From Alphaproteobacteria bacterium (GTDB taxonomy: Bacteria > Pseudomonadota > Alphaproteobacteria > ATCC43930 > CGMCC-115725): a stretch of DNA of 5,668 nt. The stretch spans positions 1-5,668 of the forward strand of contig JAFAHP010000031.1 in NCBI GenBank assembly GCA_019237175.1, in the 5' to 3' direction. The translations under genes and the position numbers were made by a program. Under the pieces are notes generated by a model. It was given only the letters and a program-made list of their open reading frames with translations. It had not been told where the DNA came from and made no database searches. This document shows positions 1-5,216 of this stretch, in pieces (the first letter of the stretch is position 1; the number at the start of each line of letters is the position of its first letter).

Positions 1-1
1 C

Positions 2-643
2 CCGTTCGTCACCAAGGTGGACGTGTATCTGCGCCTTGTGGAGCTTCCCTACAAGCTGGTCCCGTTCTCGATGGAGTCATTCACGGCAGCGCCCAAAGGG
101 AAGTTGCCCTACATCGTGGATGGGCATGAGACGATCGCGGACTCCAGTTTCATCGTTGACTACTTGAAGAAAAAATACAGTGATCCACTGGACGTCAAGC
201 TCGGTCCGTCTGCGAGGGCCGCCGGCCACGCGATTAAGCGGATGCTGGAAGAAAATTTTTATTGGGTCATAATCGCTGAGCGCTGGCGCGACACCAAAAC
301 TGCTGTCGAGCAATACCCCGTGATGGTCGGACAGCCTCCAGAATTCGTCAAAGCGGTGGTTGATAGCTTGTTGGGCGAACTGCGCGGACACGGCATGGGC
401 CGTCATAGTTCCGACGAAGTCGAGAATATTGGCAAGGCCGATCTGATCGCGCTCTCAGATTTCCTTGGGGAAAACCCGTATCTGCTGGGCGAGGAGCCAA
501 CGTCTTATGACGCTACGGCCTACTCCTTTGTCGCCCATACAATCCAGCCTGATTATGACTCCCGCATGAAGAGATTCATCGAAACACTCCCAAACTTGAT
601 GCAATATTGGGACCGGCTCAAGTCAAGACTCTACGGATCGTAA
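2..643 (+). CDS. Glutathione S-transferase family protein (Fax-like), 5' end outside the window
   Basis: The frame is open from base 2 to a TAA at 641-643, giving 213 visible residues. The reading begins PFVTKVDVYLRLVELPYKLV, so the coding sequence starts left of the window. The GTG at 17 is an internal valine, not the start. The N-terminal part is a thioredoxin-like GST domain: KGKLPYI carries the usual cis-proline region and is followed by the ADSSFIVDYL helix. The C-terminal part is a helical GST domain with GRHSSDEV, IALSDFLGENPYLLGEEPTS and DATAYSFVAH, a pattern typical of the failed-axon-connections (Fax)/metaxin-like GSTs. About 20 residues, including the usual active-site region, are missing at the edge. 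Family members are cytosolic and may conjugate or bind glutathione; the substrate cannot be told from sequence. No clear terminator follows. Confidence 0.88.
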   Translation, partial: PFVTKVDVYLRLVELPYKLVPFSMESFTAAPKGKLPYIVDGHETIADSSFIVDYLKKKYSDPLDVKLGPSARAAGHAIKRMLEENFYWVIIAERWRDTKTAVEQYPVMVGQPPEFVKAVVDSLLGELRGHGMGRHSSDEVENIGKADLIALSDFLGENPYLLGEEPTSYDATAYSFVAHTIQPDYDSRMKRFIETLPNLMQYWDRLKSRLYGS

Positions 644-860
644 GCCGCGGTATCCGGCGTCCGCTTTGGTGAGGGGCGGCCTCTGTCTCGCGGACGACGA
701 ACGGCAGTTCTTTGGGGTCAAAACCAGGCGTTTAGATCGCTCGACCGATCCGGCCGGTCAGCTCGCGTCCACCGAAGACGACGCGGCGTCGACGGACGAA
801 ACCGCTCTCGCGGTAATTAGTGGCAAGACGAGGGGTTTCGGGAGTAGCGGGAAGCAGGCG

Positions 861-905
861 TCCTGTCTTGAGATTGAGGGGCTGAAGACCTCACCCAAGA
901 CAGGA
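861..905 (+). promoter_or_regulatory. Hairpin covering the ribosome binding site of the recombinase remnant
   Basis: A perfect 10-base inverted repeat, TCCTGTCTTG (861-870) and CAAGACAGGA (896-905), encloses 25 bases. These can form a second stem, TGAGG (875-879) with CCTCA (889-893). The right arm contains most of the AGGAG Shine-Dalgarno sequence (902-906), which lies six bases before the ATG at 913. If it folds in the RNA it would mask the ribosome binding site. It could instead be a DNA-level terminal hairpin left from a mobile element. The pairing is seen in the sequence; the function is inferred. Confidence 0.55.
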
Positions 906-912
906 GCCCCCA

Positions 913-1146
913 ATGACCGAGAAGGCCATCAGCCCGCTACGCCGGCGACTGATCGAGGACATGACGATCCGCCGCCTCGATCCCAAGACTCAGCAGCAAT
1001 ATGTCCGCCACGTCAAAAAGTTTGCCGATTTCGTAGGCCGGTCTGCCGAGAAGGCGACCCCGGAGGATGTCCGTCGCTATCAGGTGTGGCTGGCGTCGAT
1101 TGGAACGACGGTAGGGACCGTCAACGCCGGTGCCTCCGCATTGTAA
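913..1146 (+). pseudogene. Tyrosine recombinase/integrase remnant, N-terminal SAM-like domain only
   Basis: A 77-residue frame starts at ATG 913 behind a good AGGAG (902-906). It reads as the N-terminal core-binding (SAM-like) domain of a phage-type integrase: LRRRLIEDMTIRRL, then TQQQYVRHVKKFADFVGRS, then ATPEDVRRYQVWLASIG. This is the four-helix DNA-clamping domain found ahead of the catalytic domain in recombinases that accompany some transposable elements of rhizobia. Full-length members are roughly 300 residues. Here the frame ends after TVNAGASAL, just where the next helix would continue, so the whole catalytic domain (Arg, His-x-x-Arg and Tyr) is absent. The stop lies five bases from the 3' end of the convergent tRNA-Lys gene. 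It cannot be a working recombinase; a leftover of an excised or deleted element is most likely. Confidence 0.8.
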
Positions 1147-1151
1147 ACACT

Positions 1152-1227
1152 TGGTGAGCCCGTCGGGATTCGAACCCGAGACCTACTGATTAAAAGTCAG
1201 TTGCTCTACCGGCTGAGCTACGGGCTC
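1152..1227 (-). tRNA. tRNA-Lys (anticodon UUU)
   Basis: Read on the minus strand from 1227 to 1152, this is a complete 76-base cloverleaf. The acceptor stem is GAGCCCG with CGGGCTC, and the D arm is GCTC with GAGC around AGCCGGTA. The anticodon arm is ACTGA-CTTTTAA-TCAGT, with TTT at the anticodon positions. The variable region is AGGTC, and the T arm is TCGGG-TTCGAAT-CCCGA. Discriminator A and an encoded CCA (1152-1154) follow. All stems pair without mismatch. It delivers lysine at AAA/AAG codons. It lies downstream of the lipoprotein on the same strand, and its 3' end faces the recombinase remnant. Confidence 0.97.
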
Positions 1228-1378
1228 GTCTATTTGTATCAAGGGCTTACAGCACCACGCTCTTTCACCTCACCGGCCTGGCTACCGCTTAGCTGCAGGA
1301 CCTCATCGCGTCCCGGCTCCAAATAGCACGTCACGTTGAAAGGTCCAAGTCGATGCCGCGGGCGCACAGTGGTCCAGC

Positions 1379-1570
1379 TCAACTCCCTGGGTGAGCGTCC
1401 TCCGCGTCCCGCAGGTTTTGCAGCTGGTTCTCGCGCTGCAGTATGTTGCTCACACAGCTTTGATAAACCGCCGAACCCGTCGGGCCGGCCTTGCGGCACT
1501 CATCGGTGATGGAGCATCCGGCAAACGCCAGGAACAATCCGAAAGACGACCATATCGCAAGGCGCCGCAT
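1379..1570 (-). CDS. Small lipoprotein, copy 1 (63 aa)
   Basis: The frame encodes 63 residues from ATG 1570. It has a short basic start (MRRL), a hydrophobic stretch and a lipobox ending FAGC, with Cys19 as the predicted lipidation site. Serine at +2 is compatible with outer-membrane sorting. The mature peptide is only about 45 residues. It has two further cysteines, Cys25 (DECRK) and Cys39 (YQSCVS), which could form a disulfide, then a Gln/Asn-rich tail. It starts three bases after the stop of the secreted-protein gene (TAA at 1576-1574), so the two are probably translationally coupled. A paralogue of identical length lies at 4604-4795, with about 34 of 63 residues identical by eye. I do not recognise a named family, and the function is unknown. 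Confidence 0.82.
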   Translation of the reverse strand: MRRLAIWSSFGLFLAFAGCSITDECRKAGPTGSAVYQSCVSNILQRENQLQNLRDAEDAHPGS

Positions 1571-1573
1571 CGA

Positions 1574-1879
1574 TTAGCGGTGCCCACCGCCGCCGTGGAA
1601 CCTGCCAGCCATCCCTGCGTGAAATCCGCCACCGTGGACGCCACCCATGCCGTGATCGAAATCGCGGTGCCCGTAGAAGCCGTAGCTGTAAGGAAAGTAG
1701 TCATAGTAGGGATAGATGTAGCCCGCCGAAGTACATCCGTAAGTCGGATCGTAGACGGTCCCGACGGGACAGGTGTACTCCTGCGCAGCAGCCGGCTGCG
1801 TCGTGTCTAGGGTTGCCACGGGCAGCGCGGGCGCGCCTAACAACGCCAGTGCTTTGGTCGAAAACTTGCTGCGGTTCAT
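1574..1879 (-). CDS. Secreted Tyr/Gly/His-rich small protein
   Basis: The start is ATG 1879: AAGGAGG (1891-1885) lies five bases upstream, a near-ideal ribosome binding site. The longer frame from 1924 has no such support. The 101-residue product begins MNRSKFSTKALALLGAPALP, a basic then hydrophobic signal peptide with a likely cut after PAAA (residue 32). The mature chain has two cysteines (37 and 49) around a YDPTYG motif, a tyrosine-rich middle (YIYPYYDYFPYSYGFYG) and a Gly/His-rich tail (GGVHGGGFHAG, FHGGGGH). The His-rich tail could bind metal, but this is a guess from composition. It is the first gene of a probable two-gene unit with the lipoprotein downstream. Proteins of this kind are usually left as hypothetical in rhizobia. 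Confidence 0.75.
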   Translation of the reverse strand: MNRSKFSTKALALLGAPALPVATLDTTQPAAAQEYTCPVGTVYDPTYGCTSAGYIYPYYDYFPYSYGFYGHRDFDHGMGGVHGGGFHAGMAGRFHGGGGHR

Positions 1880-1928
1880 CGCAGCCTCCTTCGGCGTTCG
1901 CCCAATCAGTTTAGACTTGTTCAAAAGT

Positions 1929-1957
1929 GGTGCCTCGCGAAGCGGCAGGTAGGCACC
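1929..1957 (-). terminator. Possible intrinsic terminator, or operator, between the cyclase block and the secreted-protein gene
   Basis: On the minus strand GGTGCCT (1957-1951) pairs perfectly with AGGCACC (1935-1929) across a 15-base loop, and ACTTTTG follows directly. A GC-rich 7-bp stem plus a short T run is a weak factor-independent terminator for transcription coming from the cyclase genes. It lies about 50 bases upstream of the next gene's start, so it could equally be an operator or attenuator for that gene. Confidence 0.4.
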
Positions 1958-1968
1958 TCGAACGCATG

Positions 1969-2256
1969 TCAGCCCCCTACCTCAGGATGCGGCGTCAGGC
2001 CGGAGCCTCCCCGGCCGCCGTCGGCGGGCCACCGTCGGCGTGGGCCGCGCCTCGGGCGCGCGTTGTGCTGTAGAGTCAACCCGTCGCCTGTCGTCTTGAA
2101 GAGCCCAACGGTGTGCGCGGCAATCGCCGGGTCGATCAGATCGCGTCGGACCGCCCTCCGTGCGGCGAGGGTGCCGTTCTCGTCCGAGCCCATCAGACGT
2201 GAGTAGCCGGCCACGTCGGCGGCAAGGATCGCGGCGAGTTTGCGGACGGCGATCAT
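1969..2256 (-). pseudogene. Truncated second class III cyclase (N-terminal about 59 residues only)
   Basis: ATG 2256 overlaps the stop of the full-length cyclase (ATGA, 2256-2253), so the two were probably translated as a coupled pair. Residues 1-59 clearly match the start of the neighbouring cyclase: RKLAAILAADVAGYSRLMGS, then KTTGDG, with the metal-binding Asp14 and Asp58 and the Lys54 position kept. After GDG (codon 2083-2081) the similarity stops abruptly. The remaining 36 residues are Arg/Pro/Gly-rich with no family resemblance. Most of the catalytic domain, including the Asn and Arg that stabilise the transition state, is missing, so the product cannot be an active cyclase. The break coincides with an imperfect inverted repeat at 2062-2080. 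Confidence 0.8.
2062..2080. repeat. Left imperfect inverted repeat flanking the cyclase block
   Basis: The plus strand reads GTTGTGCTGTAGAGTCAAC. Its partner at 4079-4061, read on the minus strand, is GTTGTGCTATACAGTTAAT; 15 of 19 positions match by eye. Both copies point inward, as terminal inverted repeats do. This copy directly abuts the point where the second cyclase loses homology. I saw no clear target-site duplication outside the two copies. Confidence 0.4.
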
Positions 2257-4019
2257 CCCTCCGGTATCCCGGCCTTGCGCAGGCCGGCGATAAAACGCTC
2301 GGCCATATCTCCGGTGTACGCCGTGTTCTCGCTTGCCCACGCCAGCGACAAATTCGGCTGCAGGCGCAGCAGAGTGGCCAATGCCTCTGCCGCCGCTGAC
2401 ATATCCCCCGCCATCGCCGCCGCCGCTACCAGCAGCCGGTGAGGCTGTTGGACCCCGGGGCCGCTTTCGATCGCAATACGCGCCCAAGCGGCACCATCCG
2501 CATAGTTCGCGTCGCCGAAATAGGCCGCTGCAAGCGCCTCTGCGGCGCGAGCGCCGACAATCCGGTCGTTCGGGCTCAGCAGCAGTGCATACTGAGCGCT
2601 TTTAATGGCTTCGCCGCGCTCCCCTCGGACCGCGAGAGGCAGACCAAGACAAGCATGCGCCAGTGCGAAATTCGGGTTCAACTCCAGCGCGCGGCGGAAC
2701 GCTCGCTCCGCCTCGACATGGCGACGCGTTCGCCACAGCACCACGCCTTGCGTCATATGTGCCCACGGATCCCGCTCGTCGGAAGCGAGCGCGGTCCGCG
2801 CTTCGGCGTTCGCCTCCGGCAAAACAGTCCTGATGTCGCCACCCGCCGCGGCTACCCCTCGCACGAGCACCCAGGCGAGCAGGCTGTGGGCTTGGGCATA
2901 GCCGGGGGCAATCGCGATCGCGCGCCGGCACAGCGCTTCGGCCTCGGCGGTTCCAGCAGCCGTGCCTTGGCCGAGAGATGACAACGCCCGGATCACGCAC
3001 TCCCAGGCGTCGAGGCTCTCGGGGGGCTTGCGTTGACTGCGGAAGTATTCAGCCGCGTAAAGTTGCGGCTCCATTGCTGCCACGACCCGCTCGGTGATCT
3101 CGTCCTGCACGGCAAAAACGTCGGCGAGCTCCCGGTCATAGCGCTCGGCCCAGACATGAGTGCCGGTCGCAGCATCAATGAGCTGCGCCGAGATCCGCAC
3201 CCGGCTACCGGATTTGCGCACGCTGCCTTCGAGGAGGTAGCGAACGCCTAGCTCGCGACCCACCTGCTTCGCATCGATGATGCGACCCTTGTAACTGAAG
3301 CTGCTGTTGCGAGCGATAACAAGAAACCAGCGGACTTTCGACAGCGCGGTGATGATCTCCTCGACCATGCCATCGGCAAAGTACTCCTGCTCCGGGTCGC
3401 CCGACATGTTCTGGAACGGCAATACCGCTATCGACGGCTTGTCGGGCACAGCGAGTGACTGCTTTGCCGCTGGTCCCGAGCCGGTGGGTTGGGCGAGCAC
3501 GCCTACCAATATGCGATAGACATGCACCGGCCGAGCGATGTTTTTCACTTGCTGCTCACCCAAATCGTGAATGGCTTGATCGAGCCTATCCCGCACCTGA
3601 TCTCGAACAATTTGGCTGACGCAGATGCCGCCAGGATCGGCCAAGCTTTCAAGCCGAGCCGCGACGTTCACTCCATCGCCGAATATCTCTTCCTGCTCAA
3701 CGATCACGTCGCCGAGGTTGATGCCGATGCGAAACTCGATCCGTTCAGGGGCTGCAATGCCCGCGTTGCGCTCAGCCATACCCCGCTGCATCTCGACCGC
3801 GCAGCGAACCGCATCGACAACGCTGGCAAACTCCGCCAACAGGCCGTCACCGGTGTTTTTGACCACGCGGCCCCGGTGCTCCGCGATCTTCGGGTGGACC
3901 AGCTCAGCAAAGTGCGCCTGGAGCCGCTCATGCGTCCCCTCCTCATCCGCCCCCATCAGGCGCGAATAACCGGCCACATCAGCGGCAAGGATCGCGGCTA
4001 GGCGGCGGGTCGTGGCCAT
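2253..4019 (-). CDS. Class III adenylate/guanylate cyclase with TolB-like and TPR regions
   Basis: The 588-residue product starts at ATG 4019. Residues 5-172 form a class III nucleotide cyclase domain. Metal-binding aspartates are Asp14 (ADVAGYSRLMG) and Asp58 (TGDG), the substrate lysine position is Lys54, and the transition-state Asn118 and Arg122 lie in GVNVAARLE. The second base-selecting position, usually Asp, is Glu111. Residues 195-318 (KPSIAVLPFQNMSGDPEQEY, FADGMVEEIITALS, LLEGSVRKSG) form a TolB/FlgO-like domain common in rhizobial cyclases. Residues 357-560 are TPR-type helical repeats; the clearest run 419-452 and 453-486. I see no signal peptide or membrane segment, so it is probably cytosolic. 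It likely converts ATP to cAMP, with the C-terminal part tuning activity or binding partners. Only a weak GAGGTGG precedes the start. Its stop overlaps the truncated second cyclase. Confidence 0.92.
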   Translation of the reverse strand: MATTRRLAAILAADVAGYSRLMGADEEGTHERLQAHFAELVHPKIAEHRGRVVKNTGDGLLAEFASVVDAVRCAVEMQRGMAERNAGIAAPERIEFRIGINLGDVIVEQEEIFGDGVNVAARLESLADPGGICVSQIVRDQVRDRLDQAIHDLGEQQVKNIARPVHVYRILVGVLAQPTGSGPAAKQSLAVPDKPSIAVLPFQNMSGDPEQEYFADGMVEEIITALSKVRWFLVIARNSSFSYKGRIIDAKQVGRELGVRYLLEGSVRKSGSRVRISAQLIDAATGTHVWAERYDRELADVFAVQDEITERVVAAMEPQLYAAEYFRSQRKPPESLDAWECVIRALSSLGQGTAAGTAEAEALCRRAIAIAPGYAQAHSLLAWVLVRGVAAAGGDIRTVLPEANAEARTALASDERDPWAHMTQGVVLWRTRRHVEAERAFRRALELNPNFALAHACLGLPLAVRGERGEAIKSAQYALLLSPNDRIVGARAAEALAAAYFGDANYADGAAWARIAIESGPGVQQPHRLLVAAAAMAGDMSAAAEALATLLRLQPNLSLAWASENTAYTGDMAERFIAGLRKAGIPEG

Positions 4020-4060
4020 CGTTGCGGCACCCCCACCTCGGTCGGACGGATCAGCAACAG

Positions 4061-4079
4061 ATTAACTGTATAGCACAAC
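4061..4079. repeat. Right imperfect inverted repeat flanking the cyclase block
   Basis: This is the inward-facing partner of 2062-2080, lying about 42 bases upstream of the cyclase start. Its minus-strand reading contains TATACA, which resembles a -10 promoter element, so the match could reflect promoter sequence rather than a mobile-element end. The two copies bracket 2018 bases. Confidence 0.4.
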
Positions 4080-4386
4080 TCTCGCCGACGGATGCCTGGG
4101 TGTAGGCGCGTGCGAGCTGGTCCGGGGGTGCTTCCGCCGTCTCGGTCGGTGGCTCCCGGCAGCTTGGGCGATCACCGGCGCGCTCGTATCGGGCAAAGTT
4201 GGAGGTTATTGTCGATGCCGACCTCGGCGAGGGTTGGAGTAGCATCCGGTTTAGCCGGCACCGCGGAGGCCCCGCCTAATTTCGGCCTACCTTTGACATC
4301 AGTCCCGCGATTGAACCCGATCTTCTCCTTCTGCAGCCCATCAGCTAGTCGAGCCGACGCTCGACGCGACCTCCTGACTGGGTTCT
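4080..4386. other. Intergenic stretch without a supported intact gene
   Basis: Several overlapping frames run through here on both strands, but none has a convincing start, ribosome binding site or family pattern. The only stretch with a hint of coding origin is the possible remnant at 4202-4351. No tRNA, array or strong hairpin was seen. Confidence 0.5.
4202..4351 (-). pseudogene. Possible remnant of a phage-type or DNA-modification-associated protein
   Basis: Within an 88-residue minus-strand frame, about 50 residues end in PTLAEVGIDNNL. This resembles the PTLA-x-x-GIDK-x-L segment that I recall from hypothetical phage-related proteins in alphaproteobacteria, where it is followed by SSRAQKLA-like helices. 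A gapped Gly/Lys-rich stretch (GFNRGTDVKGRPKLGG) precedes it. Here the similarity breaks right after NNL, and there is no good start codon or ribosome binding site. If real, it is a decayed fragment. The assignment rests on one short motif and is weak. Confidence 0.25.
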
Positions 4387-4536
4387 TTATCGCCGCTCCG
4401 TCCCGGTCACCACCATATCGACGTGCGGGCTGCCGCACTTGCCGCAGACGAGCCGTTCACGCCAGTCAGGGACGATCATCTCGGCACCCTAGCGCTCGGC
4501 CATCTCGGCCGGATCGAGCTCGATTTGGTGCGCGCA
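4387..4536 (-). pseudogene. C-terminal part of a split zinc-ribbon protein, with an in-frame stop
   Basis: Read on the minus strand from 4536, the frame gives CAHQIELDPAEMAER, then TAG (4491-4489), then GAEMIVPDWRERL and VCGKCGSPHVDMVVTGTERR, and stops at TAA 4389-4387. The C-x-x-C-G-S-x-x-V-D-M-V-V-T-G-T ending matches a small (about 68 aa) zinc-ribbon family that I recall from rhizobia. The stop sits where the family normally has Tyr (ERYGA), so a single base change from TAC or TAT would explain it. The first Cys here would be the second Cys of the N-terminal CxxC motif. The matching N-terminal part lies at 4798-4890, beyond the lipoprotein gene. The role of the intact protein is unknown. 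Confidence 0.68.
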
Positions 4537-4603
4537 AATGACGCCGTCGGTACGATTGCGGCGAGCGACGAGTGGCGCGAGGCGTTCGTCATCGGCAGTT
4601 TCA

Positions 4604-4795
4604 TCAATCGCTGCCGTGCGAGTACCTCTCGCTGATCTGGTTCGAGAGCTGGTTTCGTTGCTGCGTTATGGTGCTCACGCAGCTTTGATAAGCGGCCGAG
4701 CCCGGCGCACCCACCTTGCGGCAATCGCCAGATATCGAGCACCCGGCAAGCGCCACCAACAATCCGAGAGTCGACAACATCGCCAATCGCCGCAT
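4604..4795 (-). CDS. Small lipoprotein, copy 2 (63 aa), inside the split zinc-ribbon gene
   Basis: Two adjacent ATGs (4798 and 4795) follow GCGAGG. The second has the better spacing (GAGG at 4804-4801, five bases) and gives 63 residues, exactly the length of copy 1. The product has a basic start (MRRL), a hydrophobic stretch and a lipobox ending ALAGC, with lipidation at Cys19 and Ser at +2. Cys25 and Cys39 occur at the same positions as in copy 1. The shared core includes CRK, GSA and YQSCVS; the tails differ (NQLSNQISERYSHGSD here). It begins directly after the stop of a 30-codon frame (TAATGATG, 4800-4793) that carries the N-terminus of the zinc-ribbon gene, so translation may be coupled. 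The function is unknown. Confidence 0.8.
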   Translation of the reverse strand: MRRLAMLSTLGLLVALAGCSISGDCRKVGAPGSAAYQSCVSTITQQRNQLSNQISERYSHGSD

Positions 4796-4797
4796 CA

Positions 4798-4890
4798 TTA
4801 CCTCGCCAGATGCAAAGCCCCGTTCTCCGCTACGTCCAGGCACCACACGATGAGCCGCACCTTGGCCGCCGCGGCGTTGCCGAGCGTCAT
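4798..4890 (-). pseudogene. N-terminal part of the split zinc-ribbon protein
   Basis: A 30-codon frame from ATG 4890 reads MTLGNAAAAKVRLIVWCLD and then VAENGALHLAR before TAA at 4800-4798. The first 19 residues match the start of the small zinc-ribbon family whose C-terminal half lies at 4387-4536. The family continues WC-x-x-C, and joining Asp19 (codon ending 4834) to the Cys at 4536 restores WCLDCAHQIELDPAEMAER. That gives a 68-residue protein with two CxxC pairs. After Asp19 the sequence is unrelated. No strong Shine-Dalgarno sequence is visible. It follows the DUF4326 gene by 20 bases on the same strand. Confidence 0.62.
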
Positions 4891-4910
4891 CGGGGGTGCG
4901 CGGTAGGCGT

Positions 4911-5216
4911 TCACGGATCAGCCTCGCCGTTAGCAATTTCGAGTAGCACGTCGGCGTGGCAAAGCTGGTCAAGCGCGCACCAACAGGCGAGATCGCGCCC
5001 CCGAAGCGAGGACTTGATCTCGGCGATCGTCGGCCCCGTCGTCCGCTGCGGGTCTAGCAGCCAAGCCCGATGTTTCTCGACGACTGCAGCACGATCGCCG
5101 TCGCGCCCGATGACGAATGGATTGCCCGAGCGGCTCGGCCGGCCGCCGAGCACCACGCCTTCCGGCTTGCGCCATCCGCGGGTGCGCGCCCGCCACTGAA
5201 CCCGGCTCGGGGTCAC
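4911..5216 (-). CDS. DUF4326 domain protein
   Basis: The 101-residue product read from GTG 5216 spans the whole DUF4326 pattern: VQWRARTRGWRKPEG, then RPSRSGNPFVIGRDGDRA, then VVEKHRAWLL. It ends with LRGRDLACWC and CHADVLLEIAN, where Cys78, Cys80, Cys86 and His87 could bind metal. The frame stays open upstream to 5573, but that extension is antisense-like or overlaps cobT in another frame, so I place the start at the GTG just before the domain. There is no convincing Shine-Dalgarno sequence there, so the start is uncertain. The usual Trp of RPSRWGNPF is Ser here. The family occurs in phages and bacteria and its biochemical role is not established. It follows cobT by 155 bases on the same strand. 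Confidence 0.82.
   Translation of the reverse strand: MTPSRVQWRARTRGWRKPEGVVLGGRPSRSGNPFVIGRDGDRAAVVEKHRAWLLDPQRTTGPTIAEIKSSLRGRDLACWCALDQLCHADVLLEIANGEADP

Noticed and set aside
666..1157. A 163-residue plus-strand frame over the recombinase remnant
   Set aside because: It overlaps the recombinase in another frame, is Arg/Pro/Ser-rich without a domain pattern, and runs into the tRNA. I see nothing else supportable at 644-860.
1239..1378. A 47-codon minus-strand frame (TVRPRHRLGPFNVTCYL) between the lipoprotein and tRNA-Lys
   Set aside because: It has only TTG or GTG starts with badly spaced binding sites and no family match I recognise. It is the tail of a shadow frame of the lipoprotein.
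2439..4001. Long plus-strand frames (2439-2981, 3489-4001 and others) opposite the cyclase
   Set aside because: They lie antisense to a well-supported cyclase with clear motifs, have no family pattern, and are expected by chance in GC-rich coding DNA.
4092..4541. A 149-residue plus-strand frame upstream of the cyclase
   Set aside because: It is Arg/Ser/Pro-rich with no motif and runs antisense to the zinc-ribbon remnant, whose family pattern is much clearer.
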